Assembly (NCBI RefSeq): GCF_020089865.1
Contig: NZ_JAIRBM010000001.1
Span: 62,001 to 126,000 of the forward strand
DNA from: Microvirga puerhi
Lineage (GTDB): Bacteria; Pseudomonadota; Alphaproteobacteria; Rhizobiales; Beijerinckiaceae
DNA: 64,000 nucleotides
Direction of reading: 5' to 3'
The position numbers and the translations under genes were made by a program. The notes beneath the pieces are model-generated. The model was not told the DNA's origin and searched no databases. It saw nothing but the letters and a program-made list of their open reading frames with translations. Shown one piece after another: positions 25,647-35,717 of this stretch. Position 1 is the stretch's first letter; every line of letters starts with the position of its first letter.

Positions 25647-26244
25647 CGGCCGCAATCAGCTCGCGGAGCCGGTCGCTCTGAAGGAGCGGGATGAGGACCG
25701 CGATCTTTTCCCGCGGCAATTCCCACCAGGCTGATTCCAGGAGGCCCTGGATCGTCGCCTCGTCGAAGCGGTAGCGGATGACTTTCGCGGGATTGCCGCC
25801 GACGATGGCGTAGGGCGGAACGTCCTTCGTGACCACTGCATGGGCGGCGATCACCGCCCCATGACCGATGGTGATGCCGGACAGAATGATCGCGCCCGAT
25901 CCCAGCCACACATCGTTGCCGATGGTCACGTCCCCCCGGGAAGTATGGTAATCTTCCGTATGCGGAGCCGTGGGCCACAATTCCCGCAGGGCCGAGAACG
26001 GATAGGTCGTCGTCCAGTCGGTGCGGTGATTGCCGCCGAGCAGGATCTCGACCTTGTCGGCAAAGGAGCAGTAGCGGCCGATGGTCAGCTTCTTGCCTGA
26101 TTCCGGGAACCGGACCTTCGGTCGGCCGTAGGAGAACTCGCCGACATCGTATCCATACCGGTCCACGAGCCGTGCGAGATGGAGCTTCGTCTGGTTGTGC
26201 GGATTGCGCCAGTTCTTGAGGCGATGACGCAGTCTCATCTGCAT
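25618..26244 (-). CDS. CatB-type hexapeptide O-acetyltransferase
   Basis: The 208-residue protein has the left-handed beta-helix of hexapeptide acetyltransferases. The segments DVTIGNDVWLGSGAIILSGITIGHGAVIAAHAVV-type turns, and YAIVGGNPAKVIRYRF close the helix. The catalytic His is likely in the loop GGNHRTDW. The family includes chloramphenicol acetyltransferases of the CatB kind, but many members acetylate sugars. Beside the glycosyltransferase and membrane acyltransferase, a surface-glycan role is more likely than drug resistance. It is convergent with, and overlaps, the acyltransferase gene. Confidence 0.85.
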   Translation of the reverse strand: MQMRLRHRLKNWRNPHNQTKLHLARLVDRYGYDVGEFSYGRPKVRFPESGKKLTIGRYCSFADKVEILLGGNHRTDWTTTYPFSALRELWPTAPHTEDYHTSRGDVTIGNDVWLGSGAIILSGITIGHGAVIAAHAVVTKDVPPYAIVGGNPAKVIRYRFDEATIQGLLESAWWELPREKIAVLIPLLQSDRLRELIAAVKVLRAQSS

Positions 26245-26340
26245 TGCTCATCTGCGGATAAGAGCGTTGACGCGGACAGGCAAGGCGAGCACAAGTGCGC
26301 CCACTTGAAACGATGCGCGTTGGCGTAAGGAGCGTAAGGG

Positions 26341-28641
26341 ATGGCTGACAACATCTCGCAGGATCTGAAATCGGGAGCGATCTTCTATCACCGCTACCCG
26401 CGTCCGGGAAAGCTCGAGATCCAGCCCACCAAGCCGCTCGGCAACCAGCGCGACCTCGCGCTCGCCTATTCCCCAGGCGTGGCCGCGCCTTGCGAGGCGA
26501 TCGCGGCCGATCCGTCGGAGGCCGCCAACCTCACATCGCGCCAGAATCTCGTCGCCGTCATCTCCAATGGCACGGCCGTTCTCGGCCTCGGCGACATCGG
26601 CCCGCTGGCCTCGAAGCCGGTCATGGAGGGCAAGGCCGTCCTGTTCAAGAAATTCTCCGGCATCGACGTCTTCGACATCGAAGTGGCCGAGAAGAATGTG
26701 GACAAGCTCGTCGAGGTGATCGCCGCGCTGGAGCCGACCTTCGGCGGCATCAACCTGGAGGACATCAAGGCGCCCGAATGCTTCGAGGTGGAGGAGCGGC
26801 TCAAGAGCCGCATGGGCATTCCGGTCTTCCACGACGACCAGCATGGCACGGCTATCATCGTCGCCGCCGCGGTGACGAATGCCCTCGAACTCGCGGACAA
26901 GCGCATCGAGGACGTGAAGATCGTCACGTCCGGCGCCGGCGCCGCCGCGCTCGCCTGTCTCAACCTTCTCGTGTCCCTGGGCGCGAAGCGTGAGAACATC
27001 TGGGTTACGGATATCGAGGGCGTCGTCCACGACGGTCGTAATGAGCTCATGGATCGATGGAAGTCGGTCTATGCGCAAAAGACCGATGCCCGCACGCTGG
27101 CTGATGTGATTCCGGACGCGGACATCTTCCTCGGCCTTTCGGCCGGCGGCGTGCTCAAGCCCGCCCTTCTGGAGAAGATGGCGCCGCGTCCGCTGATTCT
27201 GGCCCTGGCGAACCCTTATCCGGAAATCATGCCGGAGGAGGCGGAGGCTGCGCGGCCCGACGCCATGATCTGCACGGGCCGGTCCGACTATCCGAACCAG
27301 GTCAATAACGTCCTGTGCTTCCCCTACATCTTCCGGGGCGCTCTCGACGTCGGGGCGACCACCATCAACGAGGCGATGAAGGCGGCGGCCGTCACGGCCA
27401 TCGCAGGTCTTGCCCGCGAGGCACCGTCCGAGGTTGTCGCGCGCGCCTATGGCGGTGAGGCCCATCCCTTCGGCCGCAAGTCACTGATCCCGAGCCCCTT
27501 CGATCCGCGCCTGATCCTGCGCATCGCGCCTGCCGTCGCGCTGGCTGCGATGGAGAGCGGGGTCGCGACACGGCCTCTGGCCGATATCGAGGCCTATGCG
27601 GATTCGCTCACCCGCTTCGTCTTCCGTTCCGGCTTCATCATGAAGCCGCTCTTCTCCCAGGCGAAGGAGAACCCGAAACGGGTCATCTATGCCGAGGGCG
27701 AGGACGAGCGGGTTCTGCGGGCGGTCCAGGTGATCGTGGAGGAGGGCATCGCCAAGCCGATCCTGATCGGCCGCCCCAACGTCGTCGAGACGCGCATCAA
27801 GCGCTTCGGCCTGTCGATGGAGATCGGCCGCCACTTCGATCTCGTGAACCCGGAAGACGATCCGCGCTATCGCGACTACGTCGCCACTTACGTGGAATCG
27901 GCCGGTCGTAAGGGCATCACGCCGGATGCCGCCAAGACCCTGGTGCGCACCAATTCGACGGTGATCGGGGCGCTGGCCGTGAAGCGAGGGGATGCGGATG
28001 CGCTGATCTGCGGCCTGGAGGGCCGGTTCCAGTCGCGCCTCAAGCATATCAAGGACATCATCGGGTTCGCGCCGGGTGCTCACGAAATGGCGGGCCTGTC
28101 CCTGGTCATCACGTCCAAAGGCGCCTTCTTCCTCGCCGACACTCATGTCCAGTTCAATCCGAACGCGGAGGAGATCGCCGACATGACGATCGCCTGCGCG
28201 AGCCACGTGCGCCGCTTCGGCCTCGAGCCGAAGATCGCGCTCGTTTCGCATTCCGACTTCGGGTCCGCCGATACGCCCTCCGCGCTGAAGATGCGCAAGG
28301 CGCTGGAGATGATCCAGGAGCGGGCTCCCGATCTCGAGGTCGACGGAGAGATGCAGGCGGACGCGGCGCTCTCGGACATGATCCGCGAGCGGGTCTATCC
28401 GGGTTCACGTCTCAAGGGCGAGGCCAACGTGCTGGTCATGCCGAATCTGGATGCCGCGAACATCGCCTTCCAGTTCACCAAGATGCTGGCGGATTCGTTG
28501 CCCGTCGGTCCGATCCTGATCGGCCCTGCCAAGCCCGCCCACATCCTGACGCCGTCCGTGACGGCCCGCGGCATCGTCAATCTGACGGCCATCGCCGTGG
28601 TCGAGGCCCAGGCGGCGGAAACGCAGCCGACGATGATCTGA
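26341..28641 (+). CDS. maeB: NADP-dependent malic enzyme with C-terminal phosphotransacetylase-like domain
   Basis: This 766-residue cytosolic enzyme decarboxylates malate to pyruvate, making NADPH. The malic domain (about 1-430) contains [29 protein letters not shown] and the Rossmann [14 protein letters not shown]. The C-terminal part (about 440-760) is a phosphotransacetylase-like domain that in rhizobial Tme/Dme enzymes has a regulatory or oligomerising role. The length is standard for this two-domain type. The ATG has GGAG and AAGGG upstream. The cofactor is assigned by similarity; an NAD-preferring DME homologue cannot be excluded. Confidence 0.92.
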   Translation: MADNISQDLKSGAIFYHRYPRPGKLEIQPTKPLGNQRDLALAYSPGVAAPCEAIAADPSEAANLTSRQNLVAVISNGTAVLGLGDIGPLASKPVMEGKAVLFKKFSGIDVFDIEVAEKNVDKLVEVIAALEPTFGGINLEDIKAPECFEVEERLKSRMGIPVFHDDQHGTAIIVAAAVTNALELADKRIEDVKIVTSGAGAAALACLNLLVSLGAKRENIWVTDIEGVVHDGRNELMDRWKSVYAQKTDARTLADVIPDADIFLGLSAGGVLKPALLEKMAPRPLILALANPYPEIMPEEAEAARPDAMICTGRSDYPNQVNNVLCFPYIFRGALDVGATTINEAMKAAAVTAIAGLAREAPSEVVARAYGGEAHPFGRKSLIPSPFDPRLILRIAPAVALAAMESGVATRPLADIEAYADSLTRFVFRSGFIMKPLFSQAKENPKRVIYAEGEDERVLRAVQVIVEEGIAKPILIGRPNVVETRIKRFGLSMEIGRHFDLVNPEDDPRYRDYVATYVESAGRKGITPDAAKTLVRTNSTVIGALAVKRGDADALICGLEGRFQSRLKHIKDIIGFAPGAHEMAGLSLVITSKGAFFLADTHVQFNPNAEEIADMTIACASHVRRFGLEPKIALVSHSDFGSADTPSALKMRKALEMIQERAPDLEVDGEMQADAALSDMIRERVYPGSRLKGEANVLVMPNLDAANIAFQFTKMLADSLPVGPILIGPAKPAHILTPSVTARGIVNLTAIAVVEAQAAETQPTMI

Positions 28642-28678
28642 GGGACCGGATACCGGTCTTTCCGATATGACGAACATC

Positions 28679-28713
28679 GTCATTCCGGGCGCCGCTCCGC
28701 GGTCCCGGAATGA
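28679..28713. repeat. short 35-bp member of the palindromic element family, copy B
   Basis: GTCATTCCGGGC at 28679 is mirrored by TCCCGGAATGA ending at 28713, around a GC-rich loop. It consists only of the terminal arms seen in the larger copies. It lies between two convergent genes and may serve as terminator for both. Confidence 0.65.
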
Positions 28714-28721
28714 TTGCGGCA

Positions 28722-30593
28722 TCACTCTGCCGTAGCGCTGATGTCGAGCTTCTCGATCACGGCGGACGGGTCCGCGGCGGTGATGAGGTCGGCGACGCCG
28801 AGGCCCGCCGGATCCTTGGCCTTCGCATTCACCACGAGCCGTCCGGGCTTGGCGATGAAGCGCGCAATGGCCTGGCTGAGCGTCTTGGCTCCTCCCGAAC
28901 TGCCGAGCATCGAGGGTATCACCACAGCGGTTCCGGCGGCGAAGGTTCTGCGCAGCGATTCCGGTGTGGTCTTCTGTTCCTTGGCCGTCTTGTTCAGATA
29001 GCGCTCGAACAGGCCGCCGTTCTCGACCACGAGATTGAGGGTCTTTGCCCGTGCGCCGATCAGCGCGACGGTGGCAAGCGCGGTGTCCGGGTTGAACACG
29101 TCCTGGCTCACGTCGCCCAAGAGACCGGTCAGCGAGATCCGGCCCATGTCCTTCCCCTCGACGGAGACCTCTTTGAGGTTCAGCTCCTGCGTCCCCGCGT
29201 TCCAGCCTGCGGCGACGAGCATGGACATGTCGACCGCCTTGTAGCCCAGGCTCGTCAGGCTCTGGATGCCTTCGTCCTTGCTGTTCTCCGGCACGGCCAT
29301 CGCGAAGTTCCGAATGCTGACGCGGAGATTGGTGGGGATCGCGCTCACCGGTTGATCCGCCGTTACCTCGAAGCTCTTGAGGCTCGCCTTCACCCGGTCC
29401 GGTGCGTCGGCATTCGGCTTCGCGTTCGGCATGTCGATATCGATACCCTCGACGGTCATGGTGCCGAGTTTCGGCATGAGCCCGCGAAGGGTCGTGGCAT
29501 CGAGTTCCTTGAGGCGCTTGTCGCCCAGGGTTTTCAGACCCTCGATCGTCGACGCGAAGGAGAAGCCGGTGAAGGCGATCGTGCCGATCGCCATGCGTCC
29601 GTCTTCCGTTCGGATGTCCACGCCCTCGACGCGGGCATCGGCGGGTTGGGTGCCTTTTGCGCCCGTATAGGCCATGCGCCGGATCGACGCCGTATCCTGC
29701 CCCTTCGCCTCGTCCGGGCGGAACTTCACCGTCATGTCACGGGCTTCCATGAAGCCGATGCCGAACGCTCCGAAGACATCCGCGAAGGTGGTCAGGAGGC
29801 GCTTCTGTTCGTCCTCCGAGAGGTCCCTGCGGTCGGCCAGCTCGGTGAAAACCGACATGGAGCCGGACCACGAATCCGCGGTCGGACGGGCCATGAAATC
29901 ACGCCCGACCATGTGGGGAATGGCGACATTGGTCCCGTTCTGGTCGTCCACGAAGTTCACGTCGTCGATGGAGAAGGAGCCATAAAGGCGCGTGAGCGGA
30001 GCAGCCGGATTCTCCGCCTTGGCCTCGAAGAGGTTGGCGATGCCCGGGCCATCCACATCGGAAATCGCCATGCGGCCGTAGCTCACGGTCGTCCGGCGCT
30101 TGCCGTCCGAAACCTCGGCTCCGGCGGTGGCGGCGACGGCTTCGGCGATGTGTCCGGCGCGAATGTTCGTCAGGGCCAGGTCACGGTAGGTCGTCACCTG
30201 GGTCTTCGATCCGAAGATCTGCTCGACCTTGAGCTCGGGGATCGTGACCTGCGCCGCATTGATGCGGGACAGGCGCGCCGCCCAGGGGTCGCTGGTCTGG
30301 GCGGCGAACAGGGCCTCGATTTCCGCCCGCGACGTGGTCACGCCGTCGAAACGGATGGTCTTGGCCTCATAGGAGGCCGAGCCGAAGGTCATCCGGACAT
30401 TGTCGAGGCTGAAGGTTGCGGGCGACTGCGCGAAGGCGAGGCTCCAGAGCGGCGCCCGTACGGCTTCTACGGAGACTTGCGAGGTCGGCGTGGCGGCGAC
30501 CAGATTGCGCAGGACGGCCGGTTCCATCTGGAGACCGATGGCGCCTGCCGCGAGCGCCAGGGCCCCGATGCTCGAACGATAAACAAAACCCAT
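28722..30593 (-). CDS. large exported protein of unknown function
   Basis: This 623-residue protein begins with a signal-anchor or signal peptide (MGFVYRSSIGALALAAGAIG). The rest is hydrophilic with recurring beta-type segments, such as ARVEGVDIRTEDGRMAIGTIAFTGFSF and GTMTVEGIDIDMP, reminiscent of periplasmic AsmA-like or lipid-transport beta-sheet proteins. No catalytic motif is seen and I cannot place the family. ATG 30593 has GGGGA upstream. It follows erpA on the same strand with an 87-base gap and may be co-transcribed. Confidence 0.6.
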   Translation of the reverse strand: MGFVYRSSIGALALAAGAIGLQMEPAVLRNLVAATPTSQVSVEAVRAPLWSLAFAQSPATFSLDNVRMTFGSASYEAKTIRFDGVTTSRAEIEALFAAQTSDPWAARLSRINAAQVTIPELKVEQIFGSKTQVTTYRDLALTNIRAGHIAEAVAATAGAEVSDGKRRTTVSYGRMAISDVDGPGIANLFEAKAENPAAPLTRLYGSFSIDDVNFVDDQNGTNVAIPHMVGRDFMARPTADSWSGSMSVFTELADRRDLSEDEQKRLLTTFADVFGAFGIGFMEARDMTVKFRPDEAKGQDTASIRRMAYTGAKGTQPADARVEGVDIRTEDGRMAIGTIAFTGFSFASTIEGLKTLGDKRLKELDATTLRGLMPKLGTMTVEGIDIDMPNAKPNADAPDRVKASLKSFEVTADQPVSAIPTNLRVSIRNFAMAVPENSKDEGIQSLTSLGYKAVDMSMLVAAGWNAGTQELNLKEVSVEGKDMGRISLTGLLGDVSQDVFNPDTALATVALIGARAKTLNLVVENGGLFERYLNKTAKEQKTTPESLRRTFAAGTAVVIPSMLGSSGGAKTLSQAIARFIAKPGRLVVNAKAKDPAGLGVADLITAADPSAVIEKLDISATAE

Positions 30594-30680
30594 GGTGGTC
30601 CCCGAAAATGCGACAGCAACCCGCTGATCCCGGGCCGACTGGCCCAGGCCGAAAGAGGATACGGGATCGGTTGAGAAACC

Positions 30681-31007
30681 TTAAAGGGAAAACGACGTGC
30701 CGCAGCCGCAGGACGCAGTGGCGTGCGGGTTTTCGATCTTGAAGGACTGGCCGATGAGATCGTCCACGAAGTCGATGACCGATCCGTCCATGTACTGGAT
30801 CGAGACCTGGTCCACCAGAACGGCCGCGCCGTCCCGCTCCACCAGCAGATCGTCATCCTGGCGGCGTGTTTCCACGTCGAAGGCGTATTGGAACCCCGAA
30901 CAACCCCCTCCGTTGACGCTGATTCTGAGCATCGAACCGACCGGTTCGGCTGCCATGATCTCGTTGATGCGGCGCGCAGCGCTGGAAGTGAGGGTAATCT
31001 CGGCCAT
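30681..31007 (-). CDS. erpA: iron-sulfur cluster insertion protein, HesB/ErpA family
   Basis: This 108-residue A-type carrier delivers Fe-S clusters to apoproteins. Its three conserved cysteines are Cys36 in GGGCSGF, and Cys100 and Cys102 in SCGCGTSF. The start is ATG 31007 (MAEITLTSSAARR); a longer frame to 31049 lacks conservation. It is divergent from dgt by 58 bases, the usual neighbour in Rhizobiales as I recall. Confidence 0.9.
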   Translation of the reverse strand: MAEITLTSSAARRINEIMAAEPVGSMLRISVNGGGCSGFQYAFDVETRRQDDDLLVERDGAAVLVDQVSIQYMDGSVIDFVDDLIGQSFKIENPHATASCGCGTSFSL

Positions 31008-31065
31008 TCGTGAATCCAGTTCGTCGAAGAACGTAACCTTGGACAACATCTATAGAGCAAGGTAA

Positions 31066-32310
31066 GTGCCCGCTGACAATGCTTCAACCCGGGGAAGACG
31101 CGTGCGGCCCTTTGGCGAGAGATGGCGAGCGCCCTATGCCTGCGACCCGCAGTCCAGCCGCGGCCGCCTTTACCCGGAGCCGATCTCGCCCACGCGCAGC
31201 GACTTCCAGCGCGACCGCGACCGGATCATCCATTCCACCGCCTTTCGGCGCCTCAAGCACAAGACTCAGGTTTTCGTCTATCATGAGGGCGATCATTACC
31301 GGACGCGCCTGACCCACACGATCGAGGTCAGCCAGATCGCCCGGGCGCTGGCCCGGTCCTTGGGCCTCGATGAGGATCTCGCGGAGGCCCTGGCGCTCTC
31401 CCATGACCTGGGACACACGCCTTTCGGCCATACGGGCGAGGACGTCCTCGATGCCTGTATGGCGGAATTCGGCGGCTTCGACCACAATGCGCAGGCCCTG
31501 CGGATCGTCACCCGCCTGGAACGCCGCTATGCGGCCTATGACGGGCTGAACCTGGCATGGGAAACGCTGGAAGGCTTGGTCAAGCACAACGGCCCGTTGC
31601 TTGATGCCACTGGGAGGCCCACCCTGCGCTACGCCGAGCGCGGCGTGCCTCTCGCGATCCTCGAATACAACGTCATTCAGGACATGGACCTTGCGACCCA
31701 TGCGGGCGGGGAGGCCCAGGCGGCCGCCATCGCGGACGACATCGCCTACAATTCCCACGACATCGACGATGGTCTGAGAGCTGGGCTGTTCCAGATCGAG
31801 GAGTTGCGGGAGGTCCCGTTCCTCGACGGCCTCCTGCGCGAGATCGACGAGCAGTATCCCCATCTCGAACTGTCCCGGCGCATCCACGAGCTGACGCGGC
31901 GCGTCATCACCCGTTTCGTGGAGGACGTGGTGCGGGATGCGGAGAGGCGACTCGAAGCGCTCGATCCCAAGAGCGCAGACGAGATCCGGCAGGCGCCCGG
32001 GCCCGTGATCGGTTTCTCGAAGGCGATGCAGGACGCGGATGCCGCGATCAAACGGTTCCTCTATGCCCATATGTATCGGCACCCGTCCGTCATGGGCGTG
32101 CGCCGCCAGGCCGACGACATCGTCCGCGACCTGTTCGGGCGGTTCAAGGCCGCGCCCGACACGATGCCCGAGGAGTGGCGGGCCGGGCTCACCCGGGACG
32201 ATGAGGCCCGTCTTGCGCGCCGGGTTGCCGATTACATTGCGGGCATGACCGACGGATATGCGATCCTCGAGCACCGACGTCTGTTTGACGTGACCCCGGA
32301 GTTGCGCTAG
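31066..32310 (+). CDS. dgt: deoxyguanosinetriphosphate triphosphohydrolase-like protein
   Basis: This 414-residue cytosolic HD-domain enzyme hydrolyses dNTPs to deoxynucleosides and triphosphate. It shows the phosphohydrolase arrangement: [15 protein letters not shown] near residue 57, [16 protein letters not shown], then HD in [16 protein letters not shown] near 110 and the later Asp in [13 protein letters not shown]. The GTG at 31066 has only AAGG close by, so another GTG at codon 12 is possible. It starts a long conserved plus-strand run: argS, SPOR, nagZ, scpAB, tatABC. Confidence 0.88.
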   Translation: MPADNASTRGRRVRPFGERWRAPYACDPQSSRGRLYPEPISPTRSDFQRDRDRIIHSTAFRRLKHKTQVFVYHEGDHYRTRLTHTIEVSQIARALARSLGLDEDLAEALALSHDLGHTPFGHTGEDVLDACMAEFGGFDHNAQALRIVTRLERRYAAYDGLNLAWETLEGLVKHNGPLLDATGRPTLRYAERGVPLAILEYNVIQDMDLATHAGGEAQAAAIADDIAYNSHDIDDGLRAGLFQIEELREVPFLDGLLREIDEQYPHLELSRRIHELTRRVITRFVEDVVRDAERRLEALDPKSADEIRQAPGPVIGFSKAMQDADAAIKRFLYAHMYRHPSVMGVRRQADDIVRDLFGRFKAAPDTMPEEWRAGLTRDDEARLARRVADYIAGMTDGYAILEHRRLFDVTPELR

Positions 32311-32391
32311 CGCACGATCCAGTTTGCCGACCGCGCTCTTGAAGCGCGCCAAAGCTTTCCAGGGCCGTTCGCCCGATCGAGACAGAGTACC

Positions 32392-34152
32392 ATGAACATC
32401 TTCGGACTGTTTGAGCAGCGGGTAGCGAATGCGCTTGGCCGTTTGGCCGAGGCGGGAAAGATCCCTTCGGGCCTCGACGCGAGCCGCGTCGTCGTGGAGC
32501 CGCCGCGGGATCCTTCCCACGGGGACCTTGCCACCAACGCCGCCATGGTGCTCGCCAAGGAGGCGCGCATGAACCCGCGCGCGCTGGCCGATCTCATCGT
32601 TGCCGAACTCCGTGAGGACCCGCAGGTCGCCAAGGGCGAGGTGGCCGGGCCGGGCTTCATCAACCTCAAGCTCGTGCCCGAGGCGCTGTATGACGTTCTT
32701 CGTGCTGCCATCACGGAGGGCGAGGCGTTCGGACGAAGCGGGCGTGGTGCCGGCATTGCGGTCAACGTGGAATATGTCTCCGCGAATCCGACCGGTCCGA
32801 TGCATGTGGGCCATGGCCGCGGTGCGGTTTTCGGCGATGCCCTTGCAGCCCTGCTCGGCTTTGCCGGCCACGCGGTGGCGCGCGAATACTACATCAACGA
32901 TGCGGGCGCCCAGGTCGATGTGTTGGCCCGGTCTGCCTATCTCCGCTACCGGGAGGCCCTGGGCGCGGATATCGGGACCATTCCCGAGGGGCTCTATCCC
33001 GGCGATTACCTCAAGCCGGTAGGTGAGGCCCTCGCGCGGACGCATGGAAAAAGCCTCCTCGACAAATCCGAGGCCGAGTGGCTGCCGCTCGTCCGGGAAG
33101 TGTCCATCAACACGATGATGGACATGATCCGTGAGGATCTTGCCGCCCTGAACATCCATCACGACGTGTTCTTCTCCGAGCGGTCCCTGCAGCAGGACAA
33201 TGGCGGCGAGGTTGCCAAGACCATTGCCGAGCTTCAGGAGCGGGGTCTCGTCTATATGGGCCGGCTGCCGCCGCCCAAGGGCCAGAAGGACGAGGACTGG
33301 GAGGACCGGGAGCAGTTGCTGTTCCGGGCGACCGAATTCGGGGACGAGGTCGATCGACCGCTCCTGAAATCGGACGGCTCCTTCACCTATTTCGCCTCCG
33401 ACATCGCATACCACCGATCCAAGTTCGAGCGTGGCTTCGCTTCGATGATCGACGTCTGGGGCGCCGACCATGGCGGCTACGTCAAGCGCATGCAGGCGGC
33501 GGTGAAGGCCGTCACCGGCGGCAAGGGCGATCTCGACGTGAAGCTCTGCCAGCTGGTCCGCCTGTTGCGCGGCGGCGAGCCGGTCAAAATGTCCAAGCGG
33601 GCCGGGGACTTCGTCACGCTGCGTGATGTGGTGGATGAAGTCGGGCGCGACGCTGTCCGCTTCATGATGCTCTTCCGCAAGAACGACGCGACTCTGGATT
33701 TCGATCTGGCCAAGGTCGTCGAGCAGTCCAAGGACAATCCGGTCTTCTACGTTCAATATGCTCACGCTCGCTGCGCGTCCGTGTTCCGGCAGGCTCGCGA
33801 GGCCTTTCCGAGCCAGGACTTTTCGACGCAGGCGCTTGCGGAAGCCGATCTTTCTCTGCTTCAAGACGAGGCGGAGATGGATCTTATCCACCGGATCGCG
33901 CAGTTCCCGCGGATGGTCGAAGCGGCGGCTGAAGCTCATGAGCCTCACCGAGTCGCATTCTACCTGTATGACGTGGCCAGCGCCTTCCATAGTTTGTGGA
34001 ACAAAGGGAAAGACTTGCCTCAATTACGCTTTGTTAATCAAACTGATAAAGATTCAACTCAAGCGAGGCTCGCGCTTGTTCATGCTCTCAAGGGAGTTTT
34101 GGCTGCCGGGCTTGCAATTTTGGGCGTTACGGCTCCCGACGAGATGCGTTGA
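32392..34152 (+). CDS. argS: arginyl-tRNA synthetase
   Basis: The 586-residue class I enzyme charges tRNA-Arg. It has the N-terminal tRNA D-loop domain, the HIGH-type motif PMHVGHGRG near residue 138, a KMSK signature ([10 protein letters not shown] near 398), and the C-terminal DALR anticodon domain ending [11 protein letters not shown]. The length is normal. The last 120 bases (about 34000-34130) are notably AT-rich compared with the rest, without changing the conserved protein; this may reflect an internal promoter for the next gene. Confidence 0.95.
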   Translation: MNIFGLFEQRVANALGRLAEAGKIPSGLDASRVVVEPPRDPSHGDLATNAAMVLAKEARMNPRALADLIVAELREDPQVAKGEVAGPGFINLKLVPEALYDVLRAAITEGEAFGRSGRGAGIAVNVEYVSANPTGPMHVGHGRGAVFGDALAALLGFAGHAVAREYYINDAGAQVDVLARSAYLRYREALGADIGTIPEGLYPGDYLKPVGEALARTHGKSLLDKSEAEWLPLVREVSINTMMDMIREDLAALNIHHDVFFSERSLQQDNGGEVAKTIAELQERGLVYMGRLPPPKGQKDEDWEDREQLLFRATEFGDEVDRPLLKSDGSFTYFASDIAYHRSKFERGFASMIDVWGADHGGYVKRMQAAVKAVTGGKGDLDVKLCQLVRLLRGGEPVKMSKRAGDFVTLRDVVDEVGRDAVRFMMLFRKNDATLDFDLAKVVEQSKDNPVFYVQYAHARCASVFRQAREAFPSQDFSTQALAEADLSLLQDEAEMDLIHRIAQFPRMVEAAAEAHEPHRVAFYLYDVASAFHSLWNKGKDLPQLRFVNQTDKDSTQARLALVHALKGVLAAGLAILGVTAPDEMR

Positions 34153-34259
34153 TGTTCTGAGGCGGGATATCCGTTTCCGAGCGCTCGTCCGAGGTTCCCT
34201 AACGTTGTGCCGATGCGGGCGATGGGCGTCCGCGTCGTAGTACCCGGAGGTCCGGCGCG

Positions 34260-35639
34260 ATGAGCGAATCAATGAAGCCCCGTTTTGCGGTCGATCTGAA
34301 CGAGATCGAACGGCAAATCGCCCAGGCGCAGAGCGCCCCCGCGCAGCCCGCCGCGTCCGGCGGCCGCAACGATCCGCTGGCGGAACTGGCCCGCATCGTG
34401 GGCCAGGACGATCCCTTCCAGTCTCTCCTGGCGAACGAAGCGACCCAGCGGGCCCGTCCGGCAGGTGCTCATTCCATGGATGATCTGTTCGCGGTTTCGC
34501 CGCAGGCCGCCCCGGTGGCACGCGCACCTCAGCAGGATCATGGCGATCTCGGCGGGTTCGATCATACAGCCTACGATACGCGCAGCTATGCGCAGCCCGC
34601 CTCTCAGGCCTATGGCCACCAGGCGCCGGAAGCCTATGCAGACGATTCTTACGGGCAGCAGGCCTATTACGAGGGTCAGGAAGCGCCCCAGGGCTACGAG
34701 AACGACACTTACGAAGCCTATGAGAAGCCCCGTTCGCGCAAGGGCCTGATCGCTATCGGAGCGGTCCTGGGCGCGGCCGTGATCGGAGGCGGTGCCGCAT
34801 TCTTCATGGGCGGCGCCCACTCGGCCATCGGTGGCGGCGAGCCGCCGTTGATCAAGGCGACGAACGAGCCGATCAAGGTCCAGCCGCAGAACCCCGGCGG
34901 CGTGGAAATCCCCAACCAGAACAAACAGATCTACGAGCGCTCTAACCAGAACGCCGAGACCAAGGTGGTGACCCGCACCGAGCAGCCCGTCGACGTCAAT
35001 CAGGCCGTTCGGATGAACGCCGCCACGGAGGCGACCGGCGCAACTTCGGGCGCACCGGCCAACGGGCTCAATCTCGGTGAGCCGCGAAAGGTTCGGACCG
35101 TGACGATCCGACCGGACGGGTCCTCCGCCCAGTCTGATGGGGGCGCCGCCAAGCCGACGGCCGTCGCTTCGGCTCCTCCGGCAATGACCATGCCGGCGGC
35201 CGCTCAGCCCCAGCCAGCAGCGGTGCAGCCCAAGCCGGCCCCTGCGACGCCAGCTGCCTCGACGCCTAAGCCTGCTCCCGTTGCCGAGGTACCGAGCGAT
35301 GCGGTGGCACAGCCGAAGGCGCAGCCGCAGAGGGTGGCCTCGGCCCAGCCGACCCCGGTTGCTCCCGCTCCCGCGGCGCCGGCTGAAACCGCGTCCACAG
35401 GCGGCTTTGCTGTCCAGCTCGGCCTCGCCAATTCGGAGGCTGCCGCTCAGAAAGTCCTCATTGGCTTCCAGAAGAAGTATCCGGACCTGGAAGGGCAGCC
35501 CGCGCTGATCCGCAAGGCCGAAGTTAATGGCAACACCATCTTCCGCGTCCGCGTCGGCCCCATGGCGCGGGACGAGGCCTCCACTCTGTGCTCAAAGGTA
35601 CAGGGGCAGGGCGGCCAGTGCTTTGTGGCGAAGAACTGA
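34260..35639 (+). CDS. SPOR-domain membrane protein
   Basis: This 459-residue protein is a divisome-type envelope protein with a cytoplasmic head. Residues about 95-155 form a Tyr-rich, low-complexity segment with repeated AY, QAY and EAY units. A single membrane helix lies near 162-183 (LIAIGAVLGAAVIGGGAAFF). A Pro/Ala-rich periplasmic linker follows, then a C-terminal SPOR domain (about 380-459, FAVQLGLANSEAAAQKVL) ending CSKVQGQGGQCFVAKN. SPOR domains bind denuded septal glycan. The neighbour nagZ also acts on peptidoglycan fragments. Confidence 0.85.
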   Translation: MSESMKPRFAVDLNEIERQIAQAQSAPAQPAASGGRNDPLAELARIVGQDDPFQSLLANEATQRARPAGAHSMDDLFAVSPQAAPVARAPQQDHGDLGGFDHTAYDTRSYAQPASQAYGHQAPEAYADDSYGQQAYYEGQEAPQGYENDTYEAYEKPRSRKGLIAIGAVLGAAVIGGGAAFFMGGAHSAIGGGEPPLIKATNEPIKVQPQNPGGVEIPNQNKQIYERSNQNAETKVVTRTEQPVDVNQAVRMNAATEATGATSGAPANGLNLGEPRKVRTVTIRPDGSSAQSDGGAAKPTAVASAPPAMTMPAAAQPQPAAVQPKPAPATPAASTPKPAPVAEVPSDAVAQPKAQPQRVASAQPTPVAPAPAAPAETASTGGFAVQLGLANSEAAAQKVLIGFQKKYPDLEGQPALIRKAEVNGNTIFRVRVGPMARDEASTLCSKVQGQGGQCFVAKN

Positions 35640-35652
35640 CGATCGAGATTAT

Positions 35653-35679
35653 CCTCCCGCAACGTTATGCGGCGGGAGG
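35653..35679 (+). terminator. stem-loop after the SPOR gene
   Basis: CCTCCCGC (35653-35660) pairs with GCGGGAGG (35672-35679). No T tract follows, and nagZ starts 39 bases later, so it may be a partial terminator or a 3' protecting stem. Confidence 0.35.
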
Positions 35680-35717
35680 TCCTTGACCCTGCAAGGCAGG
35701 GGACGTAAGGCGCGGGG

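Noticed and set aside
31084..34023. A 979-codon open frame on the minus strand
   Set aside because: It is antisense to dgt and argS, both with complete family motifs. Such long frames arise from high third-position GC.
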